53,824 nt of DNA from an uncultured Verrucomicrobiales bacterium (GTDB lineage Bacteria > Verrucomicrobiota > Verrucomicrobiia > Verrucomicrobiales > Akkermansiaceae), in assembly GCA_937928425.1 (NCBI GenBank), contig CALFVL010000035.1:1-53824 (forward strand), written 5' to 3'. A program made the translations under genes and the position numbers. Positions 9,192-17,323 of this stretch are shown here, in pieces. A model generated the notes under the pieces. It searched no databases and was not told the DNA's origin. It saw nothing but the letters and a program-made list of their open reading frames with translations. The number at the start of each line of letters is the position of its first letter. The stretch's first letter is position 1.

Positions 9192-10156
9192 TGACACTCA
9201 CGATTTCAAACGACGATGGGCAGCGGCTTGACTCTTATCTAGCCAGTCAACTTCCAGACCTCTCCCGTTCGCGAATCCAAGGCCTCATCAAAGGCGGGCA
9301 TATTCTTCTTAACGGAGCAAAAGTCAAAACTCGAACAGCCCTCAAACATGGCGACTCCATCTCGGTAGAAATTCCTGAGGAGGCACCTATGGCTCCTCAG
9401 GCAGAAAACATCCCACTCACCGTGATTTATGAAGATTCAGAAATCATCATCATCAACAAAACCCCCGGCATGGTTGTCCACCCAGCCGTCGGAAACTCAG
9501 AGGGAACCCTAGTCAACGCCCTTCTCCACCATTGTAGAGGCCAGCTCGCCAGCGATGGCGGTGAGAACCGGCCCGGGATCGTTCACCGTCTCGATAAAGA
9601 CACCTCGGGGTGCATCATCGCAGCGAAGACAAACAACTCCCTAAAAAACCTCGCTAGCCAGTTCGCGGAACGTAAAACCGTAAAACTCTACCTCGCAGTC
9701 AGCCAATCCCCCCCTAAACAAGTCCATCAAACTGTCTTCAATAACATTGCCCGGCACCCAGTTCACCGGCAGAGGATGGACGTCTGTAACCCCGGAAGTG
9801 GAAAACCCGCCATCACAGACCTCCACCTCCTCCACACCCTAGAAAATGGCACCTCACTGCTACTTTGTGCTCTTCACACCGGCCGCACTCACCAGATCCG
9901 CGTTCACAACCGCTTCCTAGGCCACCCTCTCCTTGGCGACCCAATCTACAGTAAACCAGCCCGCCAAGCGGAGGCTCCTGCTCGCCTTATGCTGCACGCT
10001 TGGCGACTAGGACTTAAACATCCCAGCAGCGATAACTGGCACCAAAGCGAGGCCCCGATTCCTCCAGAATTTCACCCATGGACACAACAAGTGACAGAGA
10101 GACTAGCCCAAATCCGTTTAATCTCTGACACCCGCGAACTCGACACTCTCTGGTAA
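9191..10156 (+). CDS. RluA-family pseudouridine synthase (RluD-like)
   Basis: A 321-residue RluA-family enzyme that isomerises uridine to pseudouridine in RNA, most likely 23S rRNA. It has an N-terminal S4 RNA-binding domain (about residues 8-70, with SRSRIQGLIKGGHILLNG) and a catalytic domain carrying GIVHRLDKDTSGCIIAAKT, whose HRLDxxTSG contains the catalytic aspartate. The later segment TGRTHQIRVH is also diagnostic. The length and the S4 domain fit RluD best, but substrate site cannot be fixed from sequence, so no gene symbol is given. The ATG overlaps the upstream stop codon by one base. The DUF2062 gene follows after 57 bases. Confidence 0.92.
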   Translation: MTLTISNDDGQRLDSYLASQLPDLSRSRIQGLIKGGHILLNGAKVKTRTALKHGDSISVEIPEEAPMAPQAENIPLTVIYEDSEIIIINKTPGMVVHPAVGNSEGTLVNALLHHCRGQLASDGGENRPGIVHRLDKDTSGCIIAAKTNNSLKNLASQFAERKTVKLYLAVSQSPPKQVHQTVFNNIARHPVHRQRMDVCNPGSGKPAITDLHLLHTLENGTSLLLCALHTGRTHQIRVHNRFLGHPLLGDPIYSKPARQAEAPARLMLHAWRLGLKHPSSDNWHQSEAPIPPEFHPWTQQVTERLAQIRLISDTRELDTLW

Positions 10157-10213
10157 GCCTTTAAAAAAAGGAAAAAAACACCCTATCACTCATCTCTGCG
10201 ACAAAATCCCCCG

Positions 10214-10828
10214 ATGGCAGCCCAACTCAAACGCCGCTACCTCCGCATCGTCAGGAAGGTCTACCGCTTCCTCCGGAGCCCAGTCCTTAAACGGCGCGCT
10301 TGGATTCAGAAAGCCATCGCCCCTATGTTCGAGCGCGAATTTTGGCACCCTTGCCGGGACTCAGTAGCCACAGGTCTAGCTATTGGCCTCTTTGTCTCAC
10401 AACTCCCAATTCCTGGTCAAATGCTCCTCGCCGGAATCTGGTCTGTTTTCTTTCGCGCGAATATCCCTATCGCCCTTACAGCCTGCTGGGTGACGAACCC
10501 CATCAGCCAGCTCCCTATCATGCTCTTTCAAGAACGCTTTGGAGACTTTCTCCGTGAAAGTCTTCACATTCCCATTCACCCCATCCTAGAGCGGATCCAA
10601 GTCCCCCTAGGTTTCATCCCCGGTATGGAGGGAGAAAGCTTAAATGGCGGAAGCTTCATCCTCGGTTTCCTCTCCCTTGCCTTCCTTTTCTTCTTACTCG
10701 CCTTCCCTCTTATCTACCTCCTATCAGCCCTCATGCCCCGGATTCTTCCGAAAACACGCTATCAACGTGCCAAGGCCAAGGTCATAGCACGTCAGAAAAA
10801 GGAGGAATCTCAAATTCAACCACGCTAA
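10214..10828 (+). CDS. DUF2062 domain membrane protein
   Basis: A 204-residue protein of the DUF2062 group. The conserved core includes DSVATGLAIGLFVSQLPIPG and the ACWVTNPISQLP segment, where the family usually has TNP near a helix end. Two or three hydrophobic segments are present, including a strong one near residues 152-176 (FLSLAFLFFLLAFPLIYLLSAL), and the C-terminus is Lys/Arg-rich. The N-terminus is also basic. The biochemical role of the family is unknown. The last 47 bases of the gene overlap the 3' end of the convergent TPM-domain gene in antisense, which leaves no room for a conventional terminator between them. It is likely cotranscribed with the RluA-family gene upstream. Confidence 0.8.
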   Translation: MAAQLKRRYLRIVRKVYRFLRSPVLKRRAWIQKAIAPMFEREFWHPCRDSVATGLAIGLFVSQLPIPGQMLLAGIWSVFFRANIPIALTACWVTNPISQLPIMLFQERFGDFLRESLHIPIHPILERIQVPLGFIPGMEGESLNGGSFILGFLSLAFLFFLLAFPLIYLLSALMPRILPKTRYQRAKAKVIARQKKEESQIQPR

Positions 10829-11564
10829 TTTTACCCCCTCCACACCGCCCATTAAGGCGACGCTCGATTCTAAAATCAGGAAACTGATACGTCCTCTTTA
10901 TCCTCTTCTCCACCGAACCCAAGGTCCTGCAAAAAACCACAAACACTCCGGCGCACAAAACAAGAAGTAGCATGATCCACACGAAAAAGCGGGAACCTTC
11001 ATTACTTTTTTCAACTTCCGCTTTGACTAAAAAATGCTCTTTCAACTTCCCTGAGACGCTTTCCACAAAATCGTGGCACCACTTCACCTTATTCTGCTCT
11101 CCTGCAAGCGCCTTGATCGAATCGCCAATAATCCCTTCCAAGCGAACATAACTCACCCGAGGCATTAAACCACGCTCGATAAAGTGCCCATTATAGAGCT
11201 TCTGAGAGCGTCCAACATTCCCCGTAACCAGATCATTAAAACCTAGGACAATGACCAAGCCATCACTCTCTAGTCCTAACCACTTATCATGACATCTATC
11301 TGCAAAGGACTTCCCACCCTCCCTGATTCCAGACGAGTAGGTGACCACATAAACTTCCATCCCAGTATCCTCCTCCAAGCTACGCAGGCACTCCATAACC
11401 TCTCGTAGCTTCTCAGGATGGCCACGGAACAAATCATCTCGGTCCCACACATACTCCACTGGGCGCTCAATGATGGGCACCTGTTCCCTACCTAAAGCGA
11501 AAGCCTCTTCAGCCCCTAGGCAGACTAGCCCAAAACAGAGCATTAATTTAAACAAGTTCATCAT
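10782..11564 (-). CDS. TPM-domain membrane-anchored protein
   Basis: A 260-residue protein with a signal peptide (about residues 1-23, FKLMLCFGLVCLGAEEAFA), a TPM domain at about 35-165 and one membrane helix near 190-212 (WIMLLLVLCAGVFVVFC). The TPM features include the opening VWDRDDLF, TGMEVYVVTYSSG, SDGLVIVLGFND and the later IGDSIKALAG. TPM proteins occur in phosphatases of plant thylakoids and in bacterial envelope proteins of unclear role, so no reaction is assigned. The start overlaps the lspA stop region by 17 bases, so translation is probably coupled. It closes the nrnA-truB-lspA run. Its 3' end is antisense to 47 bases of the DUF2062 coding region. Confidence 0.8.
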   Translation of the reverse strand: MMNLFKLMLCFGLVCLGAEEAFALGREQVPIIERPVEYVWDRDDLFRGHPEKLREVMECLRSLEEDTGMEVYVVTYSSGIREGGKSFADRCHDKWLGLESDGLVIVLGFNDLVTGNVGRSQKLYNGHFIERGLMPRVSYVRLEGIIGDSIKALAGEQNKVKWCHDFVESVSGKLKEHFLVKAEVEKSNEGSRFFVWIMLLLVLCAGVFVVFCRTLGSVEKRIKRTYQFPDFRIERRLNGRCGGGKISVVEFEIPPFSDVL

Positions 11565-12165
11565 TCTTCTTTTCCACCTCCTCAGGTCTGAATGCTGATA
11601 AGAACAAGAGCGAGGCTGCTACTGAGATGCATGAGTCGGCCACGTTAAAAGTCGGGAAAAATCCTCCACTCCGAGGGGATAATTTCTCATACCCTGGAAT
11701 TTTCACCCTGATAAAATCGACCACATAACCCTTCGATAAGCGCTGCATCAGTGACTTGTCCTTATGCTCTTCTAAGAAAAATCCCTGTAACAAACGATCC
11801 GTAAAATTCCCACAAACACCCGCGAATAATAAAGCCGCGGCAAGCCTAGCAGGTGCATTGACAAACGCTCCCTTCCTCCACGAAACAACTATAATTACCA
11901 GAGCCAAAACCAGCACGAGGCTAAACACCAATGGGGCCCATGCTGTCCCATTGCCTAGCCCGAAGGCCACTCCCTGATTGTGCACCCGCCACCACCAAAG
12001 CACCCCATCTATCACTGGCACAGAAGGATCAGGGGTCGCAAAGTCTCCTTCAATCGGCTCATGAAATTTAAAGACAACCCACCACTTCGTCACCTGATCC
12101 AAAACGAATAAGGGCAAGGAAAGGAAAAGAAAAATCTTAGGGATACGACTCATACCAAAAAACAC
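11548..12165 (-). CDS. lspA: lipoprotein signal peptidase II
   Basis: A 205-residue prolipoprotein signal peptidase, an aspartyl protease of the inner membrane that removes signal peptides from lipidated prolipoproteins. It shows the four-helix layout and family boxes: LDQVTKWW near the start, VHNQGVAFGLG, CGNFTDRLL, GYVVDFI and FNVADSCI. The aspartates of VVDFI and FNVAD are the expected catalytic pair. It is about 40 residues longer than the E. coli enzyme, owing to an insertion between FTDRL and VVDFI and another before FNVAD. The window encodes at least two candidate substrates with lipoboxes (18331-18657 and 50014-50526). It lies 41 bases after truB and overlaps the TPM gene. Confidence 0.94.
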   Translation of the reverse strand: MFFGMSRIPKIFLFLSLPLFVLDQVTKWWVVFKFHEPIEGDFATPDPSVPVIDGVLWWWRVHNQGVAFGLGNGTAWAPLVFSLVLVLALVIIVVSWRKGAFVNAPARLAAALLFAGVCGNFTDRLLQGFFLEEHKDKSLMQRLSKGYVVDFIRVKIPGYEKLSPRSGGFFPTFNVADSCISVAASLLFLSAFRPEEVEKKNDELV

Positions 12166-12206
12166 AGGTAAACAAATCTTACTGACTGGGCCAAGCTCAC
12201 ATAAAT

Positions 12207-12938
12207 TTAAGCCCCACGCATCAAAGAAATTTCAGCCAGGCTCACAAACGACTTTACTAAGTCATCACGGCTCGCCGTTTTTAAATCCTCTACCGCGACT
12301 GCACGCTCCAAAGTAAATTTGCCTGAGCGAGTCCTCCTCAGCGCACTCAAGTGCGCCCCACAGCCCACTTTTTGGCCAATATCATGAGCATAAGTGCGGA
12401 CGTAGAAGCCCTTAGAACAATCAACCCTAAAGTCGATCTCAGGAAGCTCTACCCGAGACAGCTCATAACTCTTCACATAAATTTCGCGAGGCTTCCGCTC
12501 CACCACCTTCCCCTTCCGTGCCAACTTATAAAGCGGAACCCCATCTTTCTTAATCGCCGAAACCATCGGAGGAATTTGCTCAAAATCTCCCACAAATTCC
12601 CCGAAAATTTTCTGAATTTCCTCTTCCCCGATCTCGGGAACCTCCTGCTCTTCCTCTACCTCACCTTCCTTATCCTGAGTCGTCGTCGTCACTCCCAGAG
12701 TCATCGTTCCCTCATAGGTCTTATCCTCACTCATGAGAAGGTCTTGGATCTTCGTCGCTCGGTTGATCACAAGCATGAGTAAACCGGTCGCCATCGGATC
12801 TAAGGTCCCGCAATGACCGATCTTCTTCATCTTTAGCTGACGGCGAGCGATCGCCACCACATCGTGAGACGTCATTCCAGACGCCTTATCAATTAACAGG
12901 ACCCCACTCGGAAGGTCATTTGAGTTTTGCATTGTCAT
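12207..12938 (-). CDS. truB: tRNA pseudouridine(55) synthase
   Basis: A 243-residue TruB that makes pseudouridine at position 55 in the T loop of tRNAs. The N-terminal box GVLLIDKASGMTSHDVV and the catalytic segment GHCGTLDPMATGLLM, with the catalytic aspartate in TLDP, are textbook. KTYEGTMTLG and the later GFYVRTYAHDIG also fit. An acidic stretch (EGEVEEEQEVPEIGEEE) near residues 90-108 replaces the usual short loop. The length is short compared with E. coli (314 residues), because the C-terminal PUA domain is absent, as in many bacteria. It starts 13 bases after the nrnA stop, matching the common nrnA-truB pairing. Confidence 0.95.
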   Translation of the reverse strand: MTMQNSNDLPSGVLLIDKASGMTSHDVVAIARRQLKMKKIGHCGTLDPMATGLLMLVINRATKIQDLLMSEDKTYEGTMTLGVTTTTQDKEGEVEEEQEVPEIGEEEIQKIFGEFVGDFEQIPPMVSAIKKDGVPLYKLARKGKVVERKPREIYVKSYELSRVELPEIDFRVDCSKGFYVRTYAHDIGQKVGCGAHLSALRRTRSGKFTLERAVAVEDLKTASRDDLVKSFVSLAEISLMRGA

Positions 12939-12951
12939 GAAATGAAATTGA

Positions 12952-13947
12952 TCAGTTCAGCCCCTCGCGCTTCATCACGGCGCGAATCTCCGCCAGCACC
13001 TTCTCCCCTGCTTTCTCAATCGGTCCATCCATCCGGATTCCCGCAGCCAAGGCATGTCCTCCTCCACCAAACTGCCCACAAATTTCACTCGCATTAAGGC
13101 GGGAATCTTTAGAACGCATCGAGACACGCACCTTCCCACCTTCTAAATCTTCAAAAAACACTGCAACGATCACTCCCTGCACCGCTCGGATAAAATCAAT
13201 CATCCCCTCAGTATCGTCATCCACTAAAGACAGCTCATTTTTTGTTGCCATCTTGAGGTCCCACCAGACCAACTTCCCCTCATCACTACGCTTCAAGGTA
13301 TTTAAAAGAGCGCGCATCAATTCCACCTTCCGATAAGGCTGATTATCATAAGTGAGTTGATTGATCCTCCCCACATCTAAACCACGCGCTACCAAGTCTG
13401 CCGCCATCTCATAAGTCCGCTGCGTGGTCCCAGGATACTGAAACGACCCCGTATCAGTCGAAACTGCTACATAAATTGCATCCCTCGTGATCTCAGAAAA
13501 CGGTAAATCTAAGGCCAAGAGAAGATCATAAATGATCTGACCAGTCGCAGGGCTATCAGAGTCGATGTAATTCAAGTCTCCATAACCCGGATTTGAAATA
13601 TGATGATCAATATTCACCAACAGCTTTGCACCCTTTATCGCCTCCAAGCTGCCCTCACCCACCCGAGCGTGAGCCGCTGTGTCTAAGGTAATCGCCACAT
13701 CCACATCCACCTCGCCCGCCTCTGCGGAAATTTCCACCTTCTCCGAGCCGGGCAGAAAAACCAGACTCTCCGGACAACCATCATTATTAAGATAGCGTAC
13801 CGTCTTACCCATCTGCTCGAGAGCGTGGCCCAGGGCCAAGATCGATCCAATCGCATCTCCATCGGGGCGCACGTGACTGACCACAGCAAAAGAACTGTAG
13901 GCCTTAAAAACGTCACCTATCTCTGCGAAAGAAGAATTTTTTGACAT
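12952..13947 (-). CDS. nrnA: DHH-family bifunctional oligoribonuclease/PAP phosphatase
   Basis: A 331-residue DHH/DHHA1 phosphoesterase of the NrnA type, which degrades short oligoribonucleotides and dephosphorylates 3'-phosphoadenosine 5'-phosphate. The metal-binding motifs run in order: HVRPDGDAIGS, TLDTA, NIDHHISN and DTGSFQYPGT. The DHHA1 motif GGGGHALAAG closes the protein. The length is typical. It is the first gene of a minus-strand run with truB, lspA and the TPM gene. The nrnA-truB neighbourhood, often with rbfA and infB upstream in other bacteria, supports the assignment, although no rbfA is present here. The 182-base gap upstream, to the PEP-CTERM gene, must contain its promoter. 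Confidence 0.9.
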   Translation of the reverse strand: MSKNSSFAEIGDVFKAYSSFAVVSHVRPDGDAIGSILALGHALEQMGKTVRYLNNDGCPESLVFLPGSEKVEISAEAGEVDVDVAITLDTAAHARVGEGSLEAIKGAKLLVNIDHHISNPGYGDLNYIDSDSPATGQIIYDLLLALDLPFSEITRDAIYVAVSTDTGSFQYPGTTQRTYEMAADLVARGLDVGRINQLTYDNQPYRKVELMRALLNTLKRSDEGKLVWWDLKMATKNELSLVDDDTEGMIDFIRAVQGVIVAVFFEDLEGGKVRVSMRSKDSRLNASEICGQFGGGGHALAAGIRMDGPIEKAGEKVLAEIRAVMKREGLN

Positions 13948-14129
13948 AGACTATGTAGCTGACCCTTCCCCACCAGAGCCCCTTGATCAAGGATTGATCG
14001 ACAAGAAAGCTCCCAACACAAAACCACCACCCATCCTAGCTAAGAATCTAGAAATAGATAGGCCACTAAATACAGAATCAATTTGACTTCACGATTGAGG
14101 CAATTACCCTCTCGATAATCTTTAATTTT
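13948..14129. other. divergent intergenic region between nrnA and the PEP-CTERM gene
   Basis: This 182-base AT-richer gap separates two divergent genes and should hold both promoters. On the + strand a TTGACT hexamer stands at 14083-14088 and a GATAAT at 14114-14119. The 25-base gap between them is too long for a standard sigma-70 promoter, so I do not call one. TTGATCAA near 13981 is a short palindrome. No RNA gene was seen. Confidence 0.4.
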
Positions 14130-14900
14130 ATGAAATTTTCTATTGCAAAGCTAAGCCTCCTCCTATCCTCCCTCACCGCAGCATCCCACGCAGTTGTGGT
14201 CTTTACCGAAGACTTCTCTTCAATCGCGCCCGGCGGCGCCATCAACGGCCTCAACGCAACTGGGGACGGCTCCTTCGCGAGCTCCGCTGGAAATGTCACT
14301 GGTAATGCCAATAACCAAGCCGCTCTTGTATCAGATGGAGGACGAGACGCTATTCAAATTAACTCCACCACTCAGACTAGCTTTGGCAATCTCGGCTTCG
14401 ACATCGCATTTCTTGGAGACACCGTAGTGGATCCAGCCGTGCCGGCTAGCGACACCGACATATTCTTTGTCCAGCTCACTGAAGGAAATCGTAGCACAGG
14501 AGGATCTCCAGTTTCCGGTTTTGCGCACGCCATCGACGCCAGTAACTTAGGAATCTCCACCGTAGCGACTTCTCCTAGCAGAGCTAATTATTTCTTCAAT
14601 GCAACCGCTGCTCCCCTCAACTACACCGCTCCAGATGGAACGACCCAGACCCTCGCTGCTGGCGCCTTTGACTTCTGGGTTGATACCACCCAACAACTCG
14701 TTGGATCTTCAAATACCACGAACGGCACCGCTACTCCGGGATTTATTTCCACCTTCGTCGCGCAAACTTTTCCTCAACAAGAAGGACAGACCTTCGTTTT
14801 CGACAACATCGAGTTACAAGACATTACCGTCCCTGAGCCATCAACAAGCATGGTCCTAGCTCTTGGTCTCCTTGGCTTCATCAGCAAGCGTAAGCGCTAA
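14130..14900 (+). CDS. PEP-CTERM sorting domain protein
   Basis: A 256-residue secreted protein with an N-terminal signal peptide (MKFSIAKLSLLLSSLTAASHA) and a C-terminal PEP-CTERM tail. The tail is VPEPSTSMVLALGLLGFISKRKR: the PEP box, one hydrophobic helix and a basic end. Such proteins are processed by an exosortase (EpsH/XrtA type) and often end up in an exopolysaccharide matrix. The middle is rich in A, S, T, N and G with the DNIELQDITV segment typical of PEP-CTERM beta-sandwich proteins, and it has no catalytic motif I recognise. No exosortase gene is in the window, so it must lie elsewhere. A strong hairpin terminator follows directly, so this is a single-gene transcript. Confidence 0.85.
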   Translation: MKFSIAKLSLLLSSLTAASHAVVVFTEDFSSIAPGGAINGLNATGDGSFASSAGNVTGNANNQAALVSDGGRDAIQINSTTQTSFGNLGFDIAFLGDTVVDPAVPASDTDIFFVQLTEGNRSTGGSPVSGFAHAIDASNLGISTVATSPSRANYFFNATAAPLNYTAPDGTTQTLAAGAFDFWVDTTQQLVGSSNTTNGTATPGFISTFVAQTFPQQEGQTFVFDNIELQDITVPEPSTSMVLALGLLGFISKRKR

Positions 14901-14932
14901 GAAGTAAAACTAAATTTTTTTTCTTTCTCAGA

Positions 14933-14967
14933 AGTTCCTCATCGCTCGCGGTGAGGAACTTTTTTTG
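14933..14967 (+). terminator. intrinsic terminator after the PEP-CTERM gene
   Basis: AGTTCCTCA (14933-14941) pairs with TGAGGAACT (14952-14960), extended inward by two or three more pairs around a CTCG loop. A run of seven T residues (14960-14966) follows. It lies 33 bases after the stop codon, and isolates this gene from the DUF1537 kinase. Confidence 0.93.
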
Positions 14968-15020
14968 TATCTTATCGGCACGTTCATCTAGGACTCCTCT
15001 CAGGTAGAACCCACTTTCCC

Positions 15021-16331
15021 ATGACTCGTTCAGAACTTCTAACTCATCTTTCTCAACCTCCTGCTAAAGACCCTCTTCCCGCTATTCATGAAGCTCTAGA
15101 GCACTCGGGAAGAAGTATCATCGTCCTAGATGAGGACCCCAGTGGCGCACAAGGCGTATTCGATGTCCCCGTCCTCACCCACTTAGATGCCCAGTCGATT
15201 CGAGCAGCCATCGATCAAGCTCCCCCTCTCCTCTTTATCCTTACAAATTCGCGAACTCTCACCACCACCCAGACAGTTCAGCTCCACCAAGACCTCGGAA
15301 ATATTCTTAAAGAATATGGTGATGAAATCATTATAATTTCTCGCTCTAATTCCAGCTTGAACGAGCGCTTCCCCCTCGAAACAGAAACCCTGAAAACTGC
15401 TCTGGATATCCCAGAGGCCCCTACTCTTTTCATTCCTTTTCTAGAAACCAGGCAACAACTCACTCTCCACGACACTCATTACTTCCTAGAAGGAGGAGGA
15501 GACGAAAAACTCGCCCACTCCTATCTTCCTGATGCCTTAAGGAAAAACTCCCAGCAAAAAATACCGATCCACTCCATCTCATTAGAAGAATTACGAAGTC
15601 GTGATCTCAACGAAAAACTCGACTCACTCCCGCCTTCCTCTATCTGTATCGTTAATGCTCTATCTCTTCACGACCTGACCCCTGTTTCCTTAGCCCTCCA
15701 TCAGAGCAAACGCCGCTTTATTATCCGTTCTGCCTCTACCTTCGTCCAATCTCTTGCAGGCATTGCTAGCCGCCCCACACTCTCTCCTTGGCAGATGCAA
15801 GACCTTGAACCTAACCCAAACGGTGGCCTCATCATCATCAGCCCAGACCGCCCCCAGAACTGCCCGCAGCTGAATCACCTCCTTAAACACGCCCCAAGAC
15901 TCAGCGCGCTGAAACTCAGTATTCCGGATATTTTAAACTCCACATTTAAGCTATCTGAGACCGTAAAATCAGCCCAAGAGGCCCTCAGTTCTGGCCAGAA
16001 TCTCATTCTCTTCACTTCCCACACATCTAATGATAAACCTAATAAGAGGACCATTGATAAAAAAATCTCTGACGTATTCACCAGCCTGATCAGAGAACTC
16101 ACACTCCGACCCAGCTTTATCATCACAGCAAATTCTCCGGCATCTTCGGATATTGCCACGAATGGCCTCGGTATTAAAACCGCCCAAGTTCTAGGACAAA
16201 TTCTTCCTGGCATTCCAATCTGGACCATCGGGAATGAGACTCCCCACCCTGGCCTTGCCTGCCTCATCTTTCCCAGCGAGGTCCCTGACTCCACTGCTCT
16301 TACCGAAGCCTACCTTAAGCTCGATTCTTAA
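15021..16331 (+). CDS. four-carbon acid sugar kinase family protein (DUF1537)
   Basis: A 436-residue protein of the DUF1537 family, whose characterised members phosphorylate four-carbon acid sugars such as erythronate and threonate. The N-terminal substrate domain opens with IIVLDEDPSGAQGVFDVPVL, where the family usually has DDDPTGTQ and then a VPVLT-like segment. FILTNSRTL and IISRSNSSLNERFPLE match the next conserved blocks, where RxDSTLRGHFP is usual. So several substrate-site residues differ. The C-terminal nucleotide-binding domain includes IITANSPASSDIATNGLGI. Classic members sit next to PdxA2-like or aldolase genes, and none is present here. It stands alone after a terminator and converges with the coiled-coil operon. 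The substrate may not be a standard one. Confidence 0.82.
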   Translation: MTRSELLTHLSQPPAKDPLPAIHEALEHSGRSIIVLDEDPSGAQGVFDVPVLTHLDAQSIRAAIDQAPPLLFILTNSRTLTTTQTVQLHQDLGNILKEYGDEIIIISRSNSSLNERFPLETETLKTALDIPEAPTLFIPFLETRQQLTLHDTHYFLEGGGDEKLAHSYLPDALRKNSQQKIPIHSISLEELRSRDLNEKLDSLPPSSICIVNALSLHDLTPVSLALHQSKRRFIIRSASTFVQSLAGIASRPTLSPWQMQDLEPNPNGGLIIISPDRPQNCPQLNHLLKHAPRLSALKLSIPDILNSTFKLSETVKSAQEALSSGQNLILFTSHTSNDKPNKRTIDKKISDVFTSLIRELTLRPSFIITANSPASSDIATNGLGIKTAQVLGQILPGIPIWTIGNETPHPGLACLIFPSEVPDSTALTEAYLKLDS

Positions 16332-16366
16332 GCCACCTCAGCAGCCTCGTAAGAATTCCTCATCCC

Positions 16367-17323
16367 TCAGGGCCTTGGGATCCGGTAGTCAGGATCAAGC
16401 GCCCGCACCTCTTCCGCTGCTTTAGAGAATCTAGCTCGGTAACCTAGTGCAATCTGATCGAACTTCCGAGCTCGCCCAGCCCAGGTCTCCAGCTTTCCAG
16501 GGACCGACCGTTTCGAGGAAAAGCGGTCATTACGTCGGGCCGTTTCTGCAGTCTCTTCAGCATAACGAATCAAGTCGACATACTTCTCCATCTCCACCAC
16601 TGCTTTTGCCAACTCCGCATCCAAGGCCGCCTTAATTTCAGAGCGGCTCGGCTGCCCTGGTTTTGTCGTCTTCTGTGATCTAAACTTCTTACCCCGCGCA
16701 TCCTTCAGTAACATCGCAGCCATCACCGCTCTTGCCTCAGCTAGATCGAGGTCGAGAAGTTTACGGAATTTAGGACTAAGCTCCGCCACCTTGACCCGAG
16801 CTGCCCCGCTACGGTGCATCACCATAAGGCCAGCGGGATCAATCCGAGAAATTTTCGCATCCTGATACTTGAGTGGTCGTAATAGATACTCTGCCTTGAG
16901 CTCTTTATTCAGGTACTGAGACCAGATCTTTCCTCGGACAATCTGTCGATACCGCGAGTGCTTATTTTCAATTTCCTCGAGCTCATCATCTTGGCGAGAA
17001 GTCAGAAGCTGCAGGTCTGCTACTTCGTCATTTAGGATTTCTAAATCGGCCTTTAAAGCTTTGCCATCTGCCAGTGGTTTCACCAATCTTTCCTGCTCAG
17101 CAAGTAATCTTTTCTGCCGGATCAAGTCCCTCTTTAAAGATGCTAACAGCGCGGCTTGATCATGGATCCTCCCGCGCCGTTCCTCATTAAGTTCCACGGC
17201 GGATGTCGGCTCAAAAAGCCCCTTACTCACCGCAGATAAGCCAGCTGTCACCGCGACAATCGCCACGATTCCCCCCACGATTAAAGTCCCAAAACCAGAC
17301 GACTGACTCGAAAAAACACTCAT
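16367..17323 (-). CDS. membrane-anchored coiled-coil protein, paralogue of the upstream gene
   Basis: A 318-residue protein of unknown function. It has one N-terminal membrane helix (about residues 12-33, GTLIVGGIVAIVAVTAGLSAV), then a long charged coiled-coil region (about 45-130) and a small module. The module includes HSRYRQ, then KISRIDPAGLMVMHRSGAAR and VAELSPKFRKLLDLD. The gene upstream shows the same order: HGRYRS, KIREITP, RVMRSSGP and LPVSVQDRFQF. They are therefore diverged tandem paralogues. The module resembles an 'xxITPxGVxVxHxxGxxxxPxxxLP' segment that I associate with secreted Verrucomicrobiota proteins. The start overlaps the upstream stop in an ATGA arrangement (17320-17323). 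No enzymatic motif is visible, and an envelope structural or tethering role is a guess. Confidence 0.75.
   Translation of the reverse strand: MSVFSSQSSGFGTLIVGGIVAIVAVTAGLSAVSKGLFEPTSAVELNEERRGRIHDQAALLASLKRDLIRQKRLLAEQERLVKPLADGKALKADLEILNDEVADLQLLTSRQDDELEEIENKHSRYRQIVRGKIWSQYLNKELKAEYLLRPLKYQDAKISRIDPAGLMVMHRSGAARVKVAELSPKFRKLLDLDLAEARAVMAAMLLKDARGKKFRSQKTTKPGQPSRSEIKAALDAELAKAVVEMEKYVDLIRYAEETAETARRNDRFSSKRSVPGKLETWAGRARKFDQIALGYRARFSKAAEEVRALDPDYRIPRP

Noticed and set aside
14083-14119. TTGACT and GATAAT before the PEP-CTERM gene
   Set aside because: Spacing of 25 bases does not fit a sigma-70 promoter.
16325-16357. Inverted repeat ATTCTTA...TAAGAAT between convergent genes
   Set aside because: Loop of 19 bases and no T tract, so not a convincing terminator.
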